DNA of 64,000 nt, from contig NC_057807.1 of assembly GCF_018294505.1 (NCBI RefSeq), positions 134,383,295 through 134,447,294 on the forward strand. The letters are read 5' to 3'. Of the stretch, positions 45,439 through 57,119 are shown in pieces. Position numbers and translations under genes: made by a program. Within the stretch, counting starts at the first letter, position 1. Each line of letters starts with the position of its first letter. The notes under the pieces were generated by a model, which did not search any database, was not told the origin of the DNA, and saw only the letters and a program-made list of their open reading frames with translations. The stretch is from Triticum aestivum (Eukaryota > Streptophyta > Magnoliopsida > Poales > Poaceae).

Positions 45439-48018
45439 CGACACCAAAGATCCACAACGTCACTGCCAAATACGTCTGGATGATAAAGAGATCAATGAAA
45501 TGACCAAAATGCTACTCAATGAAAGCTTAGATGATTGTAGAAAGACGGGGCTGAACCCCTTTTGCACCCTTAACCCGGCTCCAGTTGTAAGTATTTCAAG
45601 CTCATTGTTATCTTATTCTTCCTTCATATGTTGTCTTCTTACTATTACTTGTTTTCCTCAGGCCGATGATCCTCTCTGGAACAAGAAGCTTCAGGATAAG
45701 CCGGCCCAAAGGGCCATGGCAAAGAACAAGGCTCCCAAGAAGCCTTCCAAGAAGAAAACAGACACCTCATAGCTGTTTGCTTTCAATGATGATGAGTCAG
45801 AGGTAGAACTTGACTCCCTTGGCTCCTTTTCTGTACATCTTATTAACACTGATTGCTACCAGGATGACGCGGAGGCCATCCACGCTGATGGTGAAGAGGT
45901 AACTATCCTTTCCTCCGACTCAGAACCTCTGCCAAGACAGAAAGTTCGACAAGCGAGCCGGAAAGTAAGGTTTTCTCACCCTTTAGCTTACTTGGATCCC
46001 AACTTTATTTTGAAGAAACAACAACATGAAGTTCGCTGCACAACCCAGAACAGCGGCTGTGGAAATCTTTCCTCCGGCTTACCCAACACACCGATTCCTC
46101 AAAAGCGCCGAAATGAGGTGCCACAGAATTCAACATTATATTTCCAAAGGTGGGTCTTATCCGTCAACCGCTTAACCCTCCCGACTCAAATTATCAGGGA
46201 ACCTCTCACTCCTCTTCTGGCAACTCAACTTGGACTCAGATTCCCCTCTTCAAAGTCGCTCCTGGGTGAGAACATTAGATTTCTTTTCTTTAACACTTTA
46301 CCAACTGATACATTAACCTTCTTCGCATGTCTTATTTTCAGTGGCATAGCCAAGCCCAGCAAAAAGCTAAAGGTAAACAAACAGGACGAAGACCCCAAGG
46401 TTGTTGAGCTGAAGAAGCAGACCATCTTTGAAGCCTCTGAACAAACTCCGGTGGCTGCTGATGATGACCCGCCACCAGAGACTCACGATGTCATGGTGGA
46501 TCCAATGGGTGTTGACCCATCTAGTGCTAAGCCGCCCAGTCCCATAAAACCTGCTGATGAAGCTCCTTCACAACATGCTGTGGAGGATGTTATTATTACT
46601 AGCACTGGCTACACTGAGCCTGGGAACCCCGCCATTCTGGCCAAGCACCCTGCCAAAGAGGAGTTAATTCAAACGAGCAAGGCCAAGTTGATGTTGCAAA
46701 TTACTCTCACTTAAGCGTCGACAAATTATACTCTGGTTATCTGAGCCAGTTACACACTGGTCGTGATCTGGAAGCAGACTTAGTGAAGAAACTGCGCCAG
46801 AAATATGAGGTATGAACATCTGTTTCTTTTACACATATAGTCATTTAGCCCCAAGTCTTATCCGTAGGAAAAGATACTTTTGAGTAGGGTTAAGACTTGT
46901 CCATATGTTTCTATAATCTTTAAAGTCGTAGCCCTCATGGGCCGACTTATCTTCATAAAGCTGAGCCCGTTCATTTTCTTTATTGGAAAGAAACTCCATA
47001 CCGTAGCCCTCATGGGCTGGCTTATCTTGATAAAGATGAGCTGGTTCAAAAAATACAAATGCACGAAAGAACTTCCACACACATTAGCCCCGAAGTGTCA
47101 TGTACTTTGCTTGCAACATGCTCGAGACTTGTATGTAGATTGTCTGGCAAATATGTTTATAACTTGTTTAACTCTTACTTGCAGGATGCTTTAACTCAGG
47201 CTGAATCCTAGGTGGCTGATTTAAAGACTAGGCTTGAGCAGCAAGATGCTGAAACACGCGAAGCTGACTCCAAGCTCATTCTTAATCTTGAAGAGAGCGA
47301 GAATCTCCAAAGTTGATTCTCCACAGAAAGAACTGCCTGGGACAAGGAGAAGGCCGCCTTGGTTCAAAGAGAAGAGACTGCCGAATCTTCTTTGAAGGAA
47401 ACTACTACAGAATTGACCGGCTTAAAACGCCGCATATTTCAGATGACAGCTGCTATCTTTGGTAAGTAACTTAGGCTGTTTTGACCACTTTCAACTTTTA
47501 ACCTTAATCCGCACGGCGACTTATCTGTGTACTTTATTCAACAGGCCCCAGGAGTACTAACCTCGGCCAAGACATGTTGGTGAAGCTAAAGGCGGTTTAT
47601 ACTCTGGTGGAATAGCTGTACACAGGCACGCAATGATCCCTAGTAGTTATCTCGCATAATAAACAACCACCTGCACTCATCAAGGATGTATTGGACAAGT
47701 TACCTATCATGCCCAAGAGAATTGAAGAGATCAAGTGATCCGCAGCTCGAGCTGGTGCCATTACTGCTTTGAGCCGGGCTAAAGCATGGCAAATGGAGTT
47801 AGACCCGAAGGAGATGGCCACTGGCTGTCCGAGCTTCAAAGAAGACGAGTCTCCCTTTGATGCCAGTGACTTCACCAAATGTGTAAAAGAGATGCGCCCT
47901 CTGGCAAGTAAATTGGCCGAGGAGACATATTTGTCTATGTATCAGGCGGCTTATACCAAGGAGAACGAAAAAGTTAAAGCGCCGGCTTATGAGATTGTAG
48001 AGCTCATTCCTCCAATAC
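45439..48018 (+). pseudogene. Antisense gene of second Gypsy, remaining exons
   Basis: Exon 1 ends at 45586. Exon 2 starts at 45662 after a CAG and has a stop (TAG) at 45770-45772 within a Lys/Pro-rich segment. Further exons include an acidic, proline-rich part (about 46340-46710, SKKLKVNKQDEDPKVVELKK) and coiled-coil pieces near 46712-46808 and 47185-47460 with two or more stops. A final helical part ends at 48018 (TALSRAKAWQMELD, FTKCVKEMRPLASKLAEE). The exon order (globular domain, basic linker, coiled coil) copies that of the antisense gene at 14864-17621. The last intron (48019-59480) contains the CACTA-like element. The many stops show decay. Confidence 0.7.
46926..47050 (+). repeat. 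76-bp tandem duplication in an intron
   Basis: GTAGCCCTCATGGGC followed by GGCTTATCTT- or GACTTATCTT-type sequence and ATAAAG occurs at about 46926 and 47002. The duplication lies in an intron of the antisense gene and appears local. Confidence 0.6.
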
Positions 48019-48050
48019 GTAAGCACTTTTGCTCCTGATATCGATCCGTT

Positions 48051-48600
48051 CACTACTGCAGGATGGTACAAACGCGACACTACGATCAGAGACCCTTCAA
48101 CAAAACTGTGTGCGATGCCATAATCGCAAACGGTGGTGTAAACAACCCGTCAAAAAAGGTGCAAAACGTTTGCGATGACGGATGCATCATACACGGTTCA
48201 GATTTTAGTTGTCTGTGCGATGCAGGGCATACGGTTCAATTCAATTAACTGTTTGGGATGAGGAGGAACAAAAGAAATGGGCAGCCAGATGAAGGCGTGT
48301 GCGATATACAACATACAGTTCACTAGGATGAACTATGTGTGATTAGGCAACACAATGGAAACGGTTCAACTGAACAGGATGTGTGTGATACGCGGCAAAC
48401 AGGTCCGTAATCAGAAATGTGTGCGAAGACCAATAATAACAGAGACGATTGCTGCTAATAAGCCGTGTGGTTTGCTCTGTCTACATTAGAATAACATGTA
48501 TCTATATATATATAACTGAAATAAACATCCAATTACATAAGTGACTATACAGATCATTCGCACACACCTCAATAAACAATTGCATGCATTCTAAAGTAGG
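48051..48600. repeat. Left terminal and subterminal repeats of the CACTA-like element
   Basis: After the CACTA end, the motif GTGTGCGATG or a near variant occurs at about 48108, 48168, 48211, 48297, 48338, 48379 and 48418, often alternating with ACGGTTCA. There is no gene here. Confidence 0.7.
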
Positions 48601-48612
48601 AGAAACGATCGT

Positions 48613-49365
48613 CTAGTCATCTACTTCTTGTGACGCTCCCGCCACTACTCTGTGGCTCGATCCCTCGTCTGGGGCAGGAAGAGGACACTTCCTCATGTCA
48701 ACGATCCGCCTGTACATCTCATAGCTTGTGTACGCGTCCATGGCCGCGTACTTGACATGTTGTTCATCCAGTCTCTCATGCCACACACTATGCCAGGCGT
48801 TCTTGTCCTTATTGCTCTCATTCTTCATCTACGTGTAGTAGTTGTCGATGATGGCCGAGGCGAGGTCAACCAGGGAGTTCAGTTTGTTTTTGTCGCTGCC
48901 CCAGACCATGTAGTGGTGCTGGATGTTGACAAGATTCGGGCATTTCAAGTCCGAAACCTTGAGCACTTTTAGATCGTTGGTGGTGTCCACCGTAGCGAAA
49001 CTGTAGTCGGAGCTGTTGATAAACCTGGAGAAACACTTGCAAGGCCTTGTGGCAAGGTGGTAGTGGTAGACGAGGACGTCATGTCGCATGCACAACTGGG
49101 TGACGACAACCTTCTGATTGTGCCCGGCACGACCGATGGTGTACTCGAGGTCAAAGCCGACCACTCGGTACTTGTCCTCGGCAAGGAAGTGCTCCATAGT
49201 TTGGATGGAGCTCTCCACCAAGACTAGATCATTCGTGTACACCACCGAGAGGGCCTTCCCCCTCACATAGGTGTCCACTATGTGATGCGTAGTGAACTGC
49301 CCGCCGTTGTTGTTGTCGGCCGCTGGGAGCGCCATTGGAGCCACGAGGAGCGCCACTAGAACCAA
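48613..49365 (-). pseudogene. DEDDy-type 3'-5' exonuclease (WRN/RNase D-like), one stop
   Basis: One minus-strand frame of 251 codons is interrupted only by a TAG at 48829-48831. Exo I is visible as VVGFDLEYTIG (Asp-x-Glu), a central SSDYSFATVDTTNDLKVL segment covers the exo II neighbourhood, and exo III is HVKYAAMDAYTSYEMY, the Tyr-x3-Asp of the DEDDy class. The second catalytic Asp is not certain. This family trims single strands of DNA or RNA from the 3' end; plant members include WRN-like exonucleases. It has no intron and no N-terminal targeting signal. It lies just inside the left subterminal repeats. Expression as a shorter protein cannot be excluded, but the stop separates exo III from the rest. 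Confidence 0.8.
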
Positions 49366-50222
49366 TGGATGTCCTCTCTGTATGTGTCATCGTGGGTGCT
49401 CTTATTATGTCGTGTGACACGAGAGATATAAGGTAAATGGCCGCAGGAATAAATGGGGGCCGGCCGGCCTAGATTCTATGCACGTCCGCATGGTAGTTTT
49501 TGCAGCGGGTAACTGCATTGTCGCGCCGCGCTCGGCGCAACCGCACGCACACAAACGTGCGTGATCGTGCGCCGGCCCCAAACATTGGCAGCGCGCATGG
49601 TGGGATGAGGGTAGAGCACCCGGAGGGATGGGAGAGCAGAGCGCGCCGCGGCCGCCTGAACCGCAAGCAACCACACGCATAGAGCAGTTGAACACGCAAG
49701 AAATGGTGGCCTACAAGCCGGCCGACAGTTGCGTCGCTGCGTAGAGAGCGGCCGTGTGCTACCACCTCTTTCTAGTCTATTGTCCCCTTCATATTCTGTG
49801 CCATACTTTGCCCTCAAATTTAACCAACAAAACGTTAATGCATGTTATAAAAATTATATAATTGGAAACTATGTTCAAATACGAATCCAACTATATAATC
49901 TTTGGCGACATGCTTTCGTATTTTATTAGTTAAATCATACTTATAAAACAGGACGGGGGTATAGTAGGTAATTAAATTGCAAATGTTTTTTTATTAACCG
50001 TATGTGTACGTGGCCTTTCATCCTCCTCTCGCACGTCTTGTCACCCCGATGCCGCAGACGGCTTACAACGCAAGCTTGCGCAGCGCGCGGGGGCGTTCTT
50101 TTGGCCAAACAGTGGCGCCAATGAATCGTCAGTGAGCCGTTCAAGCACAACCTTGCATGTTCCCGCGCAAGCTTCCCGCCCGACGCGGTGAAATCCCCCA
50201 AAATCCCAATACTTACCGGCCT
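49366..50222. other. GC-variable stretch without a supported gene
   Basis: The first half is GC-rich with open frames on both strands from base composition only. The second half ends in the promoter-like region of the next feature. It may include the promoter of the exonuclease gene reading leftwards. Confidence 0.4.
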
Positions 50223-50223
50223 G

Positions 50224-50232
50224 CTATAAAAA
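50224..50232 (+). promoter_or_regulatory. TATA box before the coding-like region at 50313
   Basis: CTATAAAAACCCTC lies about 85 bp before the ATG at 50313 and is followed by a CT-rich leader, a good plant core promoter arrangement. Confidence 0.5.
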
Positions 50233-50312
50233 CCCTCACAACCGGTGAGTCGTGCGTCGCATTTTCCCCTGCCTCCCTGTAGCTTATCTCATCTGCTTCT
50301 CCTAGAATCGCC

Positions 50313-51057
50313 AATGGCACCGGTCCGTCGTCGTCGCTCAGCCACTCCACAGTCATCAGAGGACAGCTCCAGCTAGGAGCCTACACCACGGTGGCTGCGC
50401 AGTCCCCGGTGTAGTGTAGTGCGCGTGGCGTCCCTGTTGGGTGTGCGCGGAACACCCACCACATGCTCCGCCGTCGCTGCCCGTCGGCAGCTATTGCCGG
50501 CCGCGGTTGCAGCCACACCACCAACGAAATCCAGGGCCATCGCCCGCTCCGCCGCCACGACCCGAAGGCGGGAGGTGGTCGTCGTGGCTGCCACCTCACT
50601 GTCAGACACCGTGGCCATCACCCGCTCCGCCATCACGGCCCAAAGGCGGAAGGTGGTGGTCGTGGCCGCCACCCCATCGTCGGTCGCCGGGGCCGCCAGC
50701 CCACCATCGACCGCCGGGGTCATCACTCGCTCCGCCACCGCCGCCCGAAGGCGGGAGGCGGAGGAGGATGCCCGCATGTGCGTCAGCGACCTTGCACGCT
50801 ACACCGTGTTCCTGCGGGAGGAGGAGGAGCGCCTCGTCGAGCATGCAAAGAGCCTTACCGCCGCCGTGGCCGTGACACATGCCGCCTCTGAGGAAAGGAA
50901 TCAAGAGATCTACGAGGAGAAGCACCGCTTCAAGAGGGGTTGTCTGGAGCAGCAGAGGGTGTTCGAGGTGAGCATCGCTGAAGCTGCAATAACAGTAGGC
51001 ACCGTATTGCGGTTGCCCATCTCGTCGGTAGGCCCCTCCTCCTCCGCCTCTTACTGA
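50313..51057 (+). pseudogene. Ala/Arg-rich coding-like region, unknown function, frameshifted
   Basis: An ATG at 50313 follows the TATA box and encodes a basic start (MAPVRRRRSATPQSSEDSSS) that meets a stop at 50373-50375. A one-base shift leads into the frame that runs open to 51055-51057. That frame has two or three copies of an RRREVVVVAAT / ITRSAITAQRRKVVVV unit coming from a DNA repeat, then a helical charged part (YTVFLREEEERLVEHAK, EEKHRFKRGCLEQQRVFEV). I recognise no domain. It could be a captured fragment of a nuclear protein. Codon choice is strongly GC-rich, unlike the AT-rich flanks. Confidence 0.4.
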
Positions 51058-51885
51058 GTGCGCTCGGCAGAGGAGAGGCAGCCGGAAGTAGTACAAAGCC
51101 TCTCCGCAGTAGTAGTAGTATTTAGGGGCTATTTTGTTCAGTTCATCTGACTATAGATGTGGTGGAACTGTACAACATACTTAAAATTAGCTAGTATATA
51201 TAGTTGAACTAGCTATTTCAGTATGTGGTTGGCAACAACTAGGGAAAAGTTTGGTCGGTTCAGCTGTCGAGTTGAACTGTTTGTATAAATTAAGAATGAC
51301 TGCTTAATCTATGAAAGAAATCTATGCTTAATTACTAAATTTTAGTTGCAAAAATTAGATACTGCTAGTGATTTTTAGCTTCATATTTTCACAAATCGCA
51401 GTGTTACAAGGTTGAAAAATGGCAATGTTACTAGATCAACAAATGTCAATCTTTCTAGTTTGACAAATGACAACATACCCAATATGACAGATGCAAATCT
51501 TACCAAATTGTTTGTTAGTTGTTGCTCACGGGTCATCCAAAAGAACCGTTTGTGTTGAAGAGATGCAGAAATCCTGCTCTCACTTTGCATATAGTGTTCT
51601 ATCTAAAATGTTTGCGATCAAGAGCCGCAAAAGTCCTGCTCGGCACATTTTCCCTTGGCTTCCTGGGGAAGCTCCCGGTTTGCATACGGGTATTCTAACT
51701 AAAATGTTTGCGATGAGTGTTTTATATTTAAAAACCATTAACCTTTTTTTCAAAAAAATATCGTTTGATAAGTATGTACATTAAGAAAGAAAAACGCAAG
51801 TTCGCTCAAACCATATCTTTCATTCAGTCATACTGCGAATTTATATTCATATGACCGAGATACAGTATTAAACCAAAGAAAAAAA
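51058..51885. other. AT-rich stretch without a gene
   Basis: No coding sequence is seen. Near 51390-51480 a short motif of the type ACAAATGnCAATnTT(A/T)C recurs several times. A repeat pair around TAAAATGTTTGCGAT occurs at 51605 and 51700. Confidence 0.4.
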
Positions 51886-52107
51886 CTATTCCCGATGGCG
51901 GCGGAGGCGGCGTGCCGCACCGTTGTTGTCGTCCTCCGGGACGCTGTTGTTGAAGTCTTCAATGCAGCATAGAATGTTCTTCACTTGTAAATCAAACATC
52001 ATGTCATCCCGGGATCGACGGGCGAGGCGCGGGAGGACGGCAGCTGGCGGCGCTAAGAGGTAGCATTCGACGGCGGCGTCCCATGCTGCTGAGGGGGGCG
52101 CTCGCAT
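51886..52107 (-). CDS. Small hypothetical protein, captured fragment candidate
   Basis: A minus-strand frame of 73 codons begins MRAPPSAAWDAAVECYLL and ends in an Arg-rich tail (ARRLRRHRE) followed by a stop. The middle segment (DDMMFDLQVKNILCCIEDF) has balanced composition, unlike the repeat-derived frames nearby. I recognise no family. It may be the last exon of a captured gene. Support is weak. Confidence 0.25.
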   Translation of the reverse strand: MRAPPSAAWDAAVECYLLAPPAAVLPRLARRSRDDMMFDLQVKNILCCIEDFNNSVPEDDNNGAARRLRRHRE

Positions 52108-52439
52108 GGAGAGGAAGGCGGGCGGCCATGGAAGTCAAAGGGCTCACTTCCCAGTGAGCCTGCACAGTGTACAACTTGCACGCTTTTCTGTGAGCCTACA
52201 CATTCGAGGACAGCTTGCATCGCTCTCGGTCAGTCTACGCACCGGACTGCGCTCACACGCCTCCTGTTGAGTCAAGGTTAAGCAGCTATCCGCACGGCAA
52301 CTCCTACAGCCATTAAAACCAAGACACGCGGCGTCACGTGAATGGTTAACAGAACACACATGGTTTGAATTATACAAACGTTTGAGATATTAAAGTGGCA
52401 GTTATTTTTTCAAAATGCCTTTGTTGGCTGTCATTATTC
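52108..52439. other. Stretch without a gene, before the tandem array
   Basis: No coding sequence. A short repeated motif around GTGAGCCTGCACA / GTGAGCCTACACA / GTCAGTCTACGCAC recurs at about 33-45 bp spacing between 52154 and 52250. Confidence 0.4.
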
Positions 52440-55330
52440 GAGTGCGCCCTCTCTCAAAATGGACACAAAAAATACCATAGCATGTCGGGTGCCATTCCAT
52501 GATAGCATGCCAAGTTTCATGAATTTTAGACGAGTTTTGGATTTACTAGAATTTAAAAATAAGGTATCTCGACGTTTTGCCGACAATCAACGGTGCTCTG
52601 GTGTTTGAAATTCATTCCCATTTCTTGCATGGGACCTAAGCATGCACCTAAGGACAGAGTTGATTTTTCAACCAATTCATATGCACTGGAGCATGTGCAT
52701 GTAGTTCAAATTTGAATTATGCACATAAATGCATTGAAAATTCAGTTGATGCATAAAAATGCCCAAAAGAACCCCGACAAATCACAAAAATTGACACAAC
52801 ACTCCTGTTGTTCTATGTTGACACGAGAATTTTTTTGAAAGCAATAAGAGGCAACGGATATCGTTTCGTCCCCAAAGGTGGGACGTTCCCTACCGAAACC
52901 ATCATGCTTGTTGTGAGAAGCTCTGGTTTGTTAGAAGCATATACTTAAACCTTCCCCAAATGGGATAAAAAATTTACCGTGGCATGTTGATGCCGCTCCA
53001 TGATAGCATGCCAAGTTTCATGAATTTCAGATGAGTTTTGGATTTACTGGAATTTAAAAACCAGGTATCTCAATGTTTTGCCGGCAATCAACGGTGCCCT
53101 GGTGTTTGAAGTTCATTACCATTTCTTGCATGGAACCTAAGCATGCACCCAAGGACACATATTTGATTTTTCAGCCAATTTATATGCACTGGAGCATGTG
53201 CATGTAGTTCCAATTTGAATTATGCACATAAATGTATTAAAAACTCAGTTAATGTATAAAAATGTCCAAACAAACCCCGAAAAATCACAAAAATTAATAG
53301 AACACTCCTGTTGTTCTATGTTGACATGGGAAAATTTTTTGAAAGCAATAAGCAGCAATGGATATCATTTCATCCCCAAAGGTGGGACGTTCCCTACCGA
53401 AACACATCATGCTTGTTGTGAGAAGCTCTAGTTTGTGAGAAGCATATACCCAAACCTGCCCCAAATGGGACAAAGTTTTTACCACGACATGTTGATGCCG
53501 CTCCATGCTAGCATGCCATGTTTCATGAATTTTAGACGAGTTTTGGATTTACTAGAATTTAAAAACCAGGTATCTCAATGTTTTGCCCGCAATCGACGAT
53601 GCCCTGGTGTTTGAAATTCATTACCATTTCTTGCATGGGACCTAAGCATGCACCCAAGGACACAAATTTGATTTTTCAACCAATTTATATGCACCGAAGC
53701 ATGTGCATGTAGTTCAGATTTGAATTATGTACATAAATGCATTGAAAACTCAGTTAATGCATAAAAATGTCCAAACGAACCCCGAAAAATCACAAAATTG
53801 GCACAACACTCATGTTGTTCTAAGTTGACACGAGAAATTTTTTGAAAGCAATAAGAGGCAATGGATATCGTTTCGTCCCCAAAGGTGGGACGTTCCCTAC
53901 CGAAACCATCATGCTTGTTGTGAGAAGCTCTGGTTTGTGAGAAGCATATACTCAAACCTGCCCCAAATGGGACAAAAATTTTACCGCGACATGTTGATGC
54001 CGCTCCATGATAGCATGCCAAGTTTCATGAATTTTAGACGAGTTCTGGATTTACTAGAATTTAAAAACCAGGTATCTCAATGTTTGCGGCCGAGTGACGG
54101 TGGCAGGGTGTTTGACATTCATTCCAATTTCTTGCATGGGACCTAAGCATGCAACCAAGGACACATATTTGAATTTTCAACCAATTTATATGCATTAGAG
54201 CATGTGCATGTAGTTCAAATTTGCATTATGCACATATATACATTGAAAACTCAACTAATGCATAAAAATGTCCAAACGAACCCCGAAAAATCCAAAAAAT
54301 TGACACAACACTCCTGTTGTTCTATGTTGACACTAGGAAAAAAATTGAAATCAAGAAGACGCAATGGATATCATTTCGTCCAGAAAGGTGAAATGTTCCC
54401 TACCGAAACCATCATTCTTGTTGTGAGAAGCTCTGGTTTGTGAGAAGCATATCCCCAAACGTGCCCCAAATGGGACAAAAAATTTACCACGACATGTTGA
54501 TGCCGCTCCATGACAGCGTGCCAAGTTTCATGAATTTCAGACACGCTTTGGATTTACTAGATTTTAAAAACCAGGTATCTCATTGTTTGCGGCCGAGTGA
54601 CGGTGACAGGGTGTTTGACATTCATTCGCATTTCTTGCGTGGGACCTAAGCAGGCAACCAAGGACACATATTTGAATTTTCAACTAATTTATATGCATTA
54701 GAGCATGTGTCTGTAGTTCAAATTTGAATAATGCACATGAATGCATAGAAAACCGAGTTAATGTATAAAAATGTCCAAGCGAACCCCGGAAAATCCCAAA
54801 AATTGACACAACACTCCTGTTGTTCTATGTTGACACTAGGAAAACAAATTGAAATCGAGAAGAGGTAACGGATATCGTTTCATCTAGAAAGGTGAAATGT
54901 TCCCTACCGAAACCATCAGACTTGTTGTGAGAAGCTCTGGTTTATGAGAAGCTTATACCCAAACCTGCCCCAAATGGGACAAAATTTTACCACGGCATGT
55001 TGATGCCGCTCCATGATAGCATGCCAAGTTTCATGAATTTCGAACAAATTTTGGATTTAGTAGAATTCCAAAAGCAAGTACGTCGACGTTTGCCGGAGAG
55101 CCACGGTGCTGTGTTGTTTGAATTTCATCCCCATTTCTTGCATGGGCATAAGCATAAACCCATAGACACATATATGATTTTACAACCCATGTTCGTGCAC
55201 CGTAGCATGTGCATGTAGTCTAATTTTGAATTGTGCACCTGAAATGGCTAGAAAACCAATTTAATGTATAAAATGTTCAAACAAATCCTGAATAATTCCA
55301 ATTCTTTTACGACACACATATAGTTGCATG
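52440..55330. repeat. Six-copy tandem array, unit about 503 bp
   Basis: The landmark TAGCATGCCAAGTTTCATGA (or a one- to two-base variant) occurs at 52503, 53004, 53509, 54011, 54514 and 55017, so the period is 501-505 bp. Each unit also has in order TTTCTTGCATGGGACCTAAG, GAGCATGTGCATGTAGTTC, GTTGTTCTATGTTGACAC, ACGTTCCCTACCGAAACC and TTGTTGTGAGAAGCTCTGG. The first and last units are the most diverged. Open frames of 60-100 codons appear in some copies but are broken differently in each, so the repeat is not a conserved coding array. Confidence 0.95.
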
Positions 55331-55610
55331 TTCACTGCAGATAAAAGGTCTAGCAGTTCAAACACCGTCCGTTGCCGCCGTGACCCTATTATGTAATTCA
55401 AATCAAAATGAAAAATCAAGTAGATTGCACACAATTTATTATCACCAACCGTGTGAGATGTAGCACAAAATATCCTCGAGCACCATCGGTGTATAATACG
55501 CCTATGGCTTACGCGAGAAGGTGCGTCGGCTATAGTCCACAGCCGGTGTCTCAAGCACACTACATCGCTCCCCAAATATCATTTCACTGTTCAATCATCG
55601 CCGGTGAAAG
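55331..55610. other. Spacer after the tandem array
   Basis: No gene is seen. The region becomes GC-richer towards the coding-like stretch at 55611 and may hold its promoter, but no TATA box stands out. Confidence 0.35.
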
Positions 55611-56224
55611 ATGGGCACGTGGACCCGCGTCATGAGACCAACTTCGGTGGCCCACTCCAGCGAGAGCGCGGCCGCAGCCGCCATGCGTGTGCTAACAAGG
55701 TGCATGAGCGCGGCCGCAATCTGCGGTCGGGCGGCCAAGGCAGCCCAAACGGCCACTGTTGCTTCTCAAGTGGCGGCAGCAACATCTGCCTCGGGGATAG
55801 CAACTGGCGAGAGCGGCACATCGATGTCCGTTCCGCAGCAATAGCCTTAGCCCTAATGGAGGTCGCCCAGGACCATGTCGAGGCTGCCCACCCCCAGCTC
55901 GTGGCGGTCGCCACACAAATCAAACGAAGCTTCTCCGATAACGGTCGGCAACCCATGGCCGAAGAGTTGGCAATCGCCGAGAGCGTTCGAGCAGCCGTCC
56001 GTTCCTCTGCCGCATACCTTGCGACGACGGAGCCCGTCCAAGCCCAGATCGTGGCCGCCCACGCCCAGCTCATGGTGGCCTTTTCCAAAGAGATGGTGGA
56101 CGCAGATGGCGAGATGCTTGCCGAGTATGGTGCGATGGATGCCATGGAGCCCCTTCCCCAGGAGATCATCGGGCGCGAGCTGGACATGGAGGTGGCGGCG
56201 GAGATCGACGAGCACCAGTCGTAG
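55611..56224 (+). pseudogene. Alanine-rich helical protein, unknown, probable frameshift
   Basis: The ATG at 55617 (frame open from 55611) gives an Ala-rich start (SSESAAAAAMRVLTRC) and ends at about 55842. The downstream part is in a different frame that stays open to TAG at 56222-56224, with regular helical sequence (VQAQIVAAHAQLMVAFSKEM) and an acidic tail (DMEVAAEIDEHQS). A frameshift near 55840 would make one protein of about 200 residues. No domain is recognised. It sits between the tandem array and the B3-domain exons and could be an upstream exon of that gene or a separate captured fragment. Confidence 0.4.
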
Positions 56225-57119
56225 TACTAGTACTCTTTGTTTTGTTTAATTAAGAGCACCGGTTATTTCATTTGTTAGAGTAATGTTTAGGTCAGCTAGC
56301 TCTGTTTAATTGCTGAACTTGCTCGATTAAGAAGTGTGGGTGTGCTGTAGTCTCCTTTGTGTACCCAAATTATGCAATGACGTGGATGACCACTGTAACC
56401 ATGGAAATTCGAACCAAAATTTTTGACGTTCAAACTCATCACACACGTGTTAAGCTATCTGAATCTTTTGTGATGTTCACATATCGTACACAGTTTTGAA
56501 TAAGGGACCGTGTCTGATGACACTTTGCGCACCAGTTTTTTCGCTGAAGCGATTCCAAATTTTCGGCTTCCGTGGAAATATCTAGCTCCCCGCCCCCTTA
56601 CCAAAAGCCACATTTATCCTGTTTCCGCCTTCCTTTCCAAGTTGAATTCACTCCTTGCTTGCAGCGCCGCCTCCTTGCCAGCGACCCTCCTTCATGCTGC
56701 TTGGCCTCGTCTATCCAGGCAGGTAATCCACACCAAACCCCCATCCTCCTCCTACTTCCACATCCCACATGCCCTGACCGCCTGCGCGAGCGCGACACCT
56801 TCCACCCAAATTACCAACCCCTCCACTAAATAAGTGACGCCCTAAGCCATGGTGCACGCAGTTTAGCCAGGATCTCAAGGAGCATTTGGTAGCGGAGAAG
56901 CAAATTGCGACTACATGCGTGGATGAGGTCGCGATGGCTGCCATTCGTGCCGACCCCCAGATCTTGGAGGAGCACCTTGCCATTTGCTAGCTACGCCGGT
57001 TAAGCATGCTCGGTTTACCCGTTGTGTGTGCTGCTCCTGCCTTTCCTTCAGAAATTCTAGTGAATTGTGCTATCTAATTTTACCATGCAATCTGTTGCTC
57101 TAGTGTATATGATCTATAT
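56225..57119. other. Region between the Ala-rich frame and the intron repeats
   Basis: A possible exon at about 56858-56989 reads DLKEHLVAEKQIATTCVDEV and then QILEEHLAIC before a TAG; it could be the first coding part of the B3-type gene. A CT-rich stretch at 56660-56760 resembles a leader. Nothing else is supported. Confidence 0.3.

Noticed and set aside
50602..51096. Minus-strand Gly-rich frame of 164 codons
   Set aside because: It is the reverse complement of the repeat-rich stretch at 50419-51057; the plus-strand frame has the better helical C-terminus and promoter.
52440..55330. Tandem array considered as a CRISPR or centromeric satellite
   Set aside because: Units are about 503 bp with no short spacer-repeat alternation, and the array is confined to one transposon.
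55630..56187. Minus-strand frame of 185 codons
   Set aside because: Mirror of the alanine-rich plus frame; Trp/Ser-rich composition typical of a shadow.
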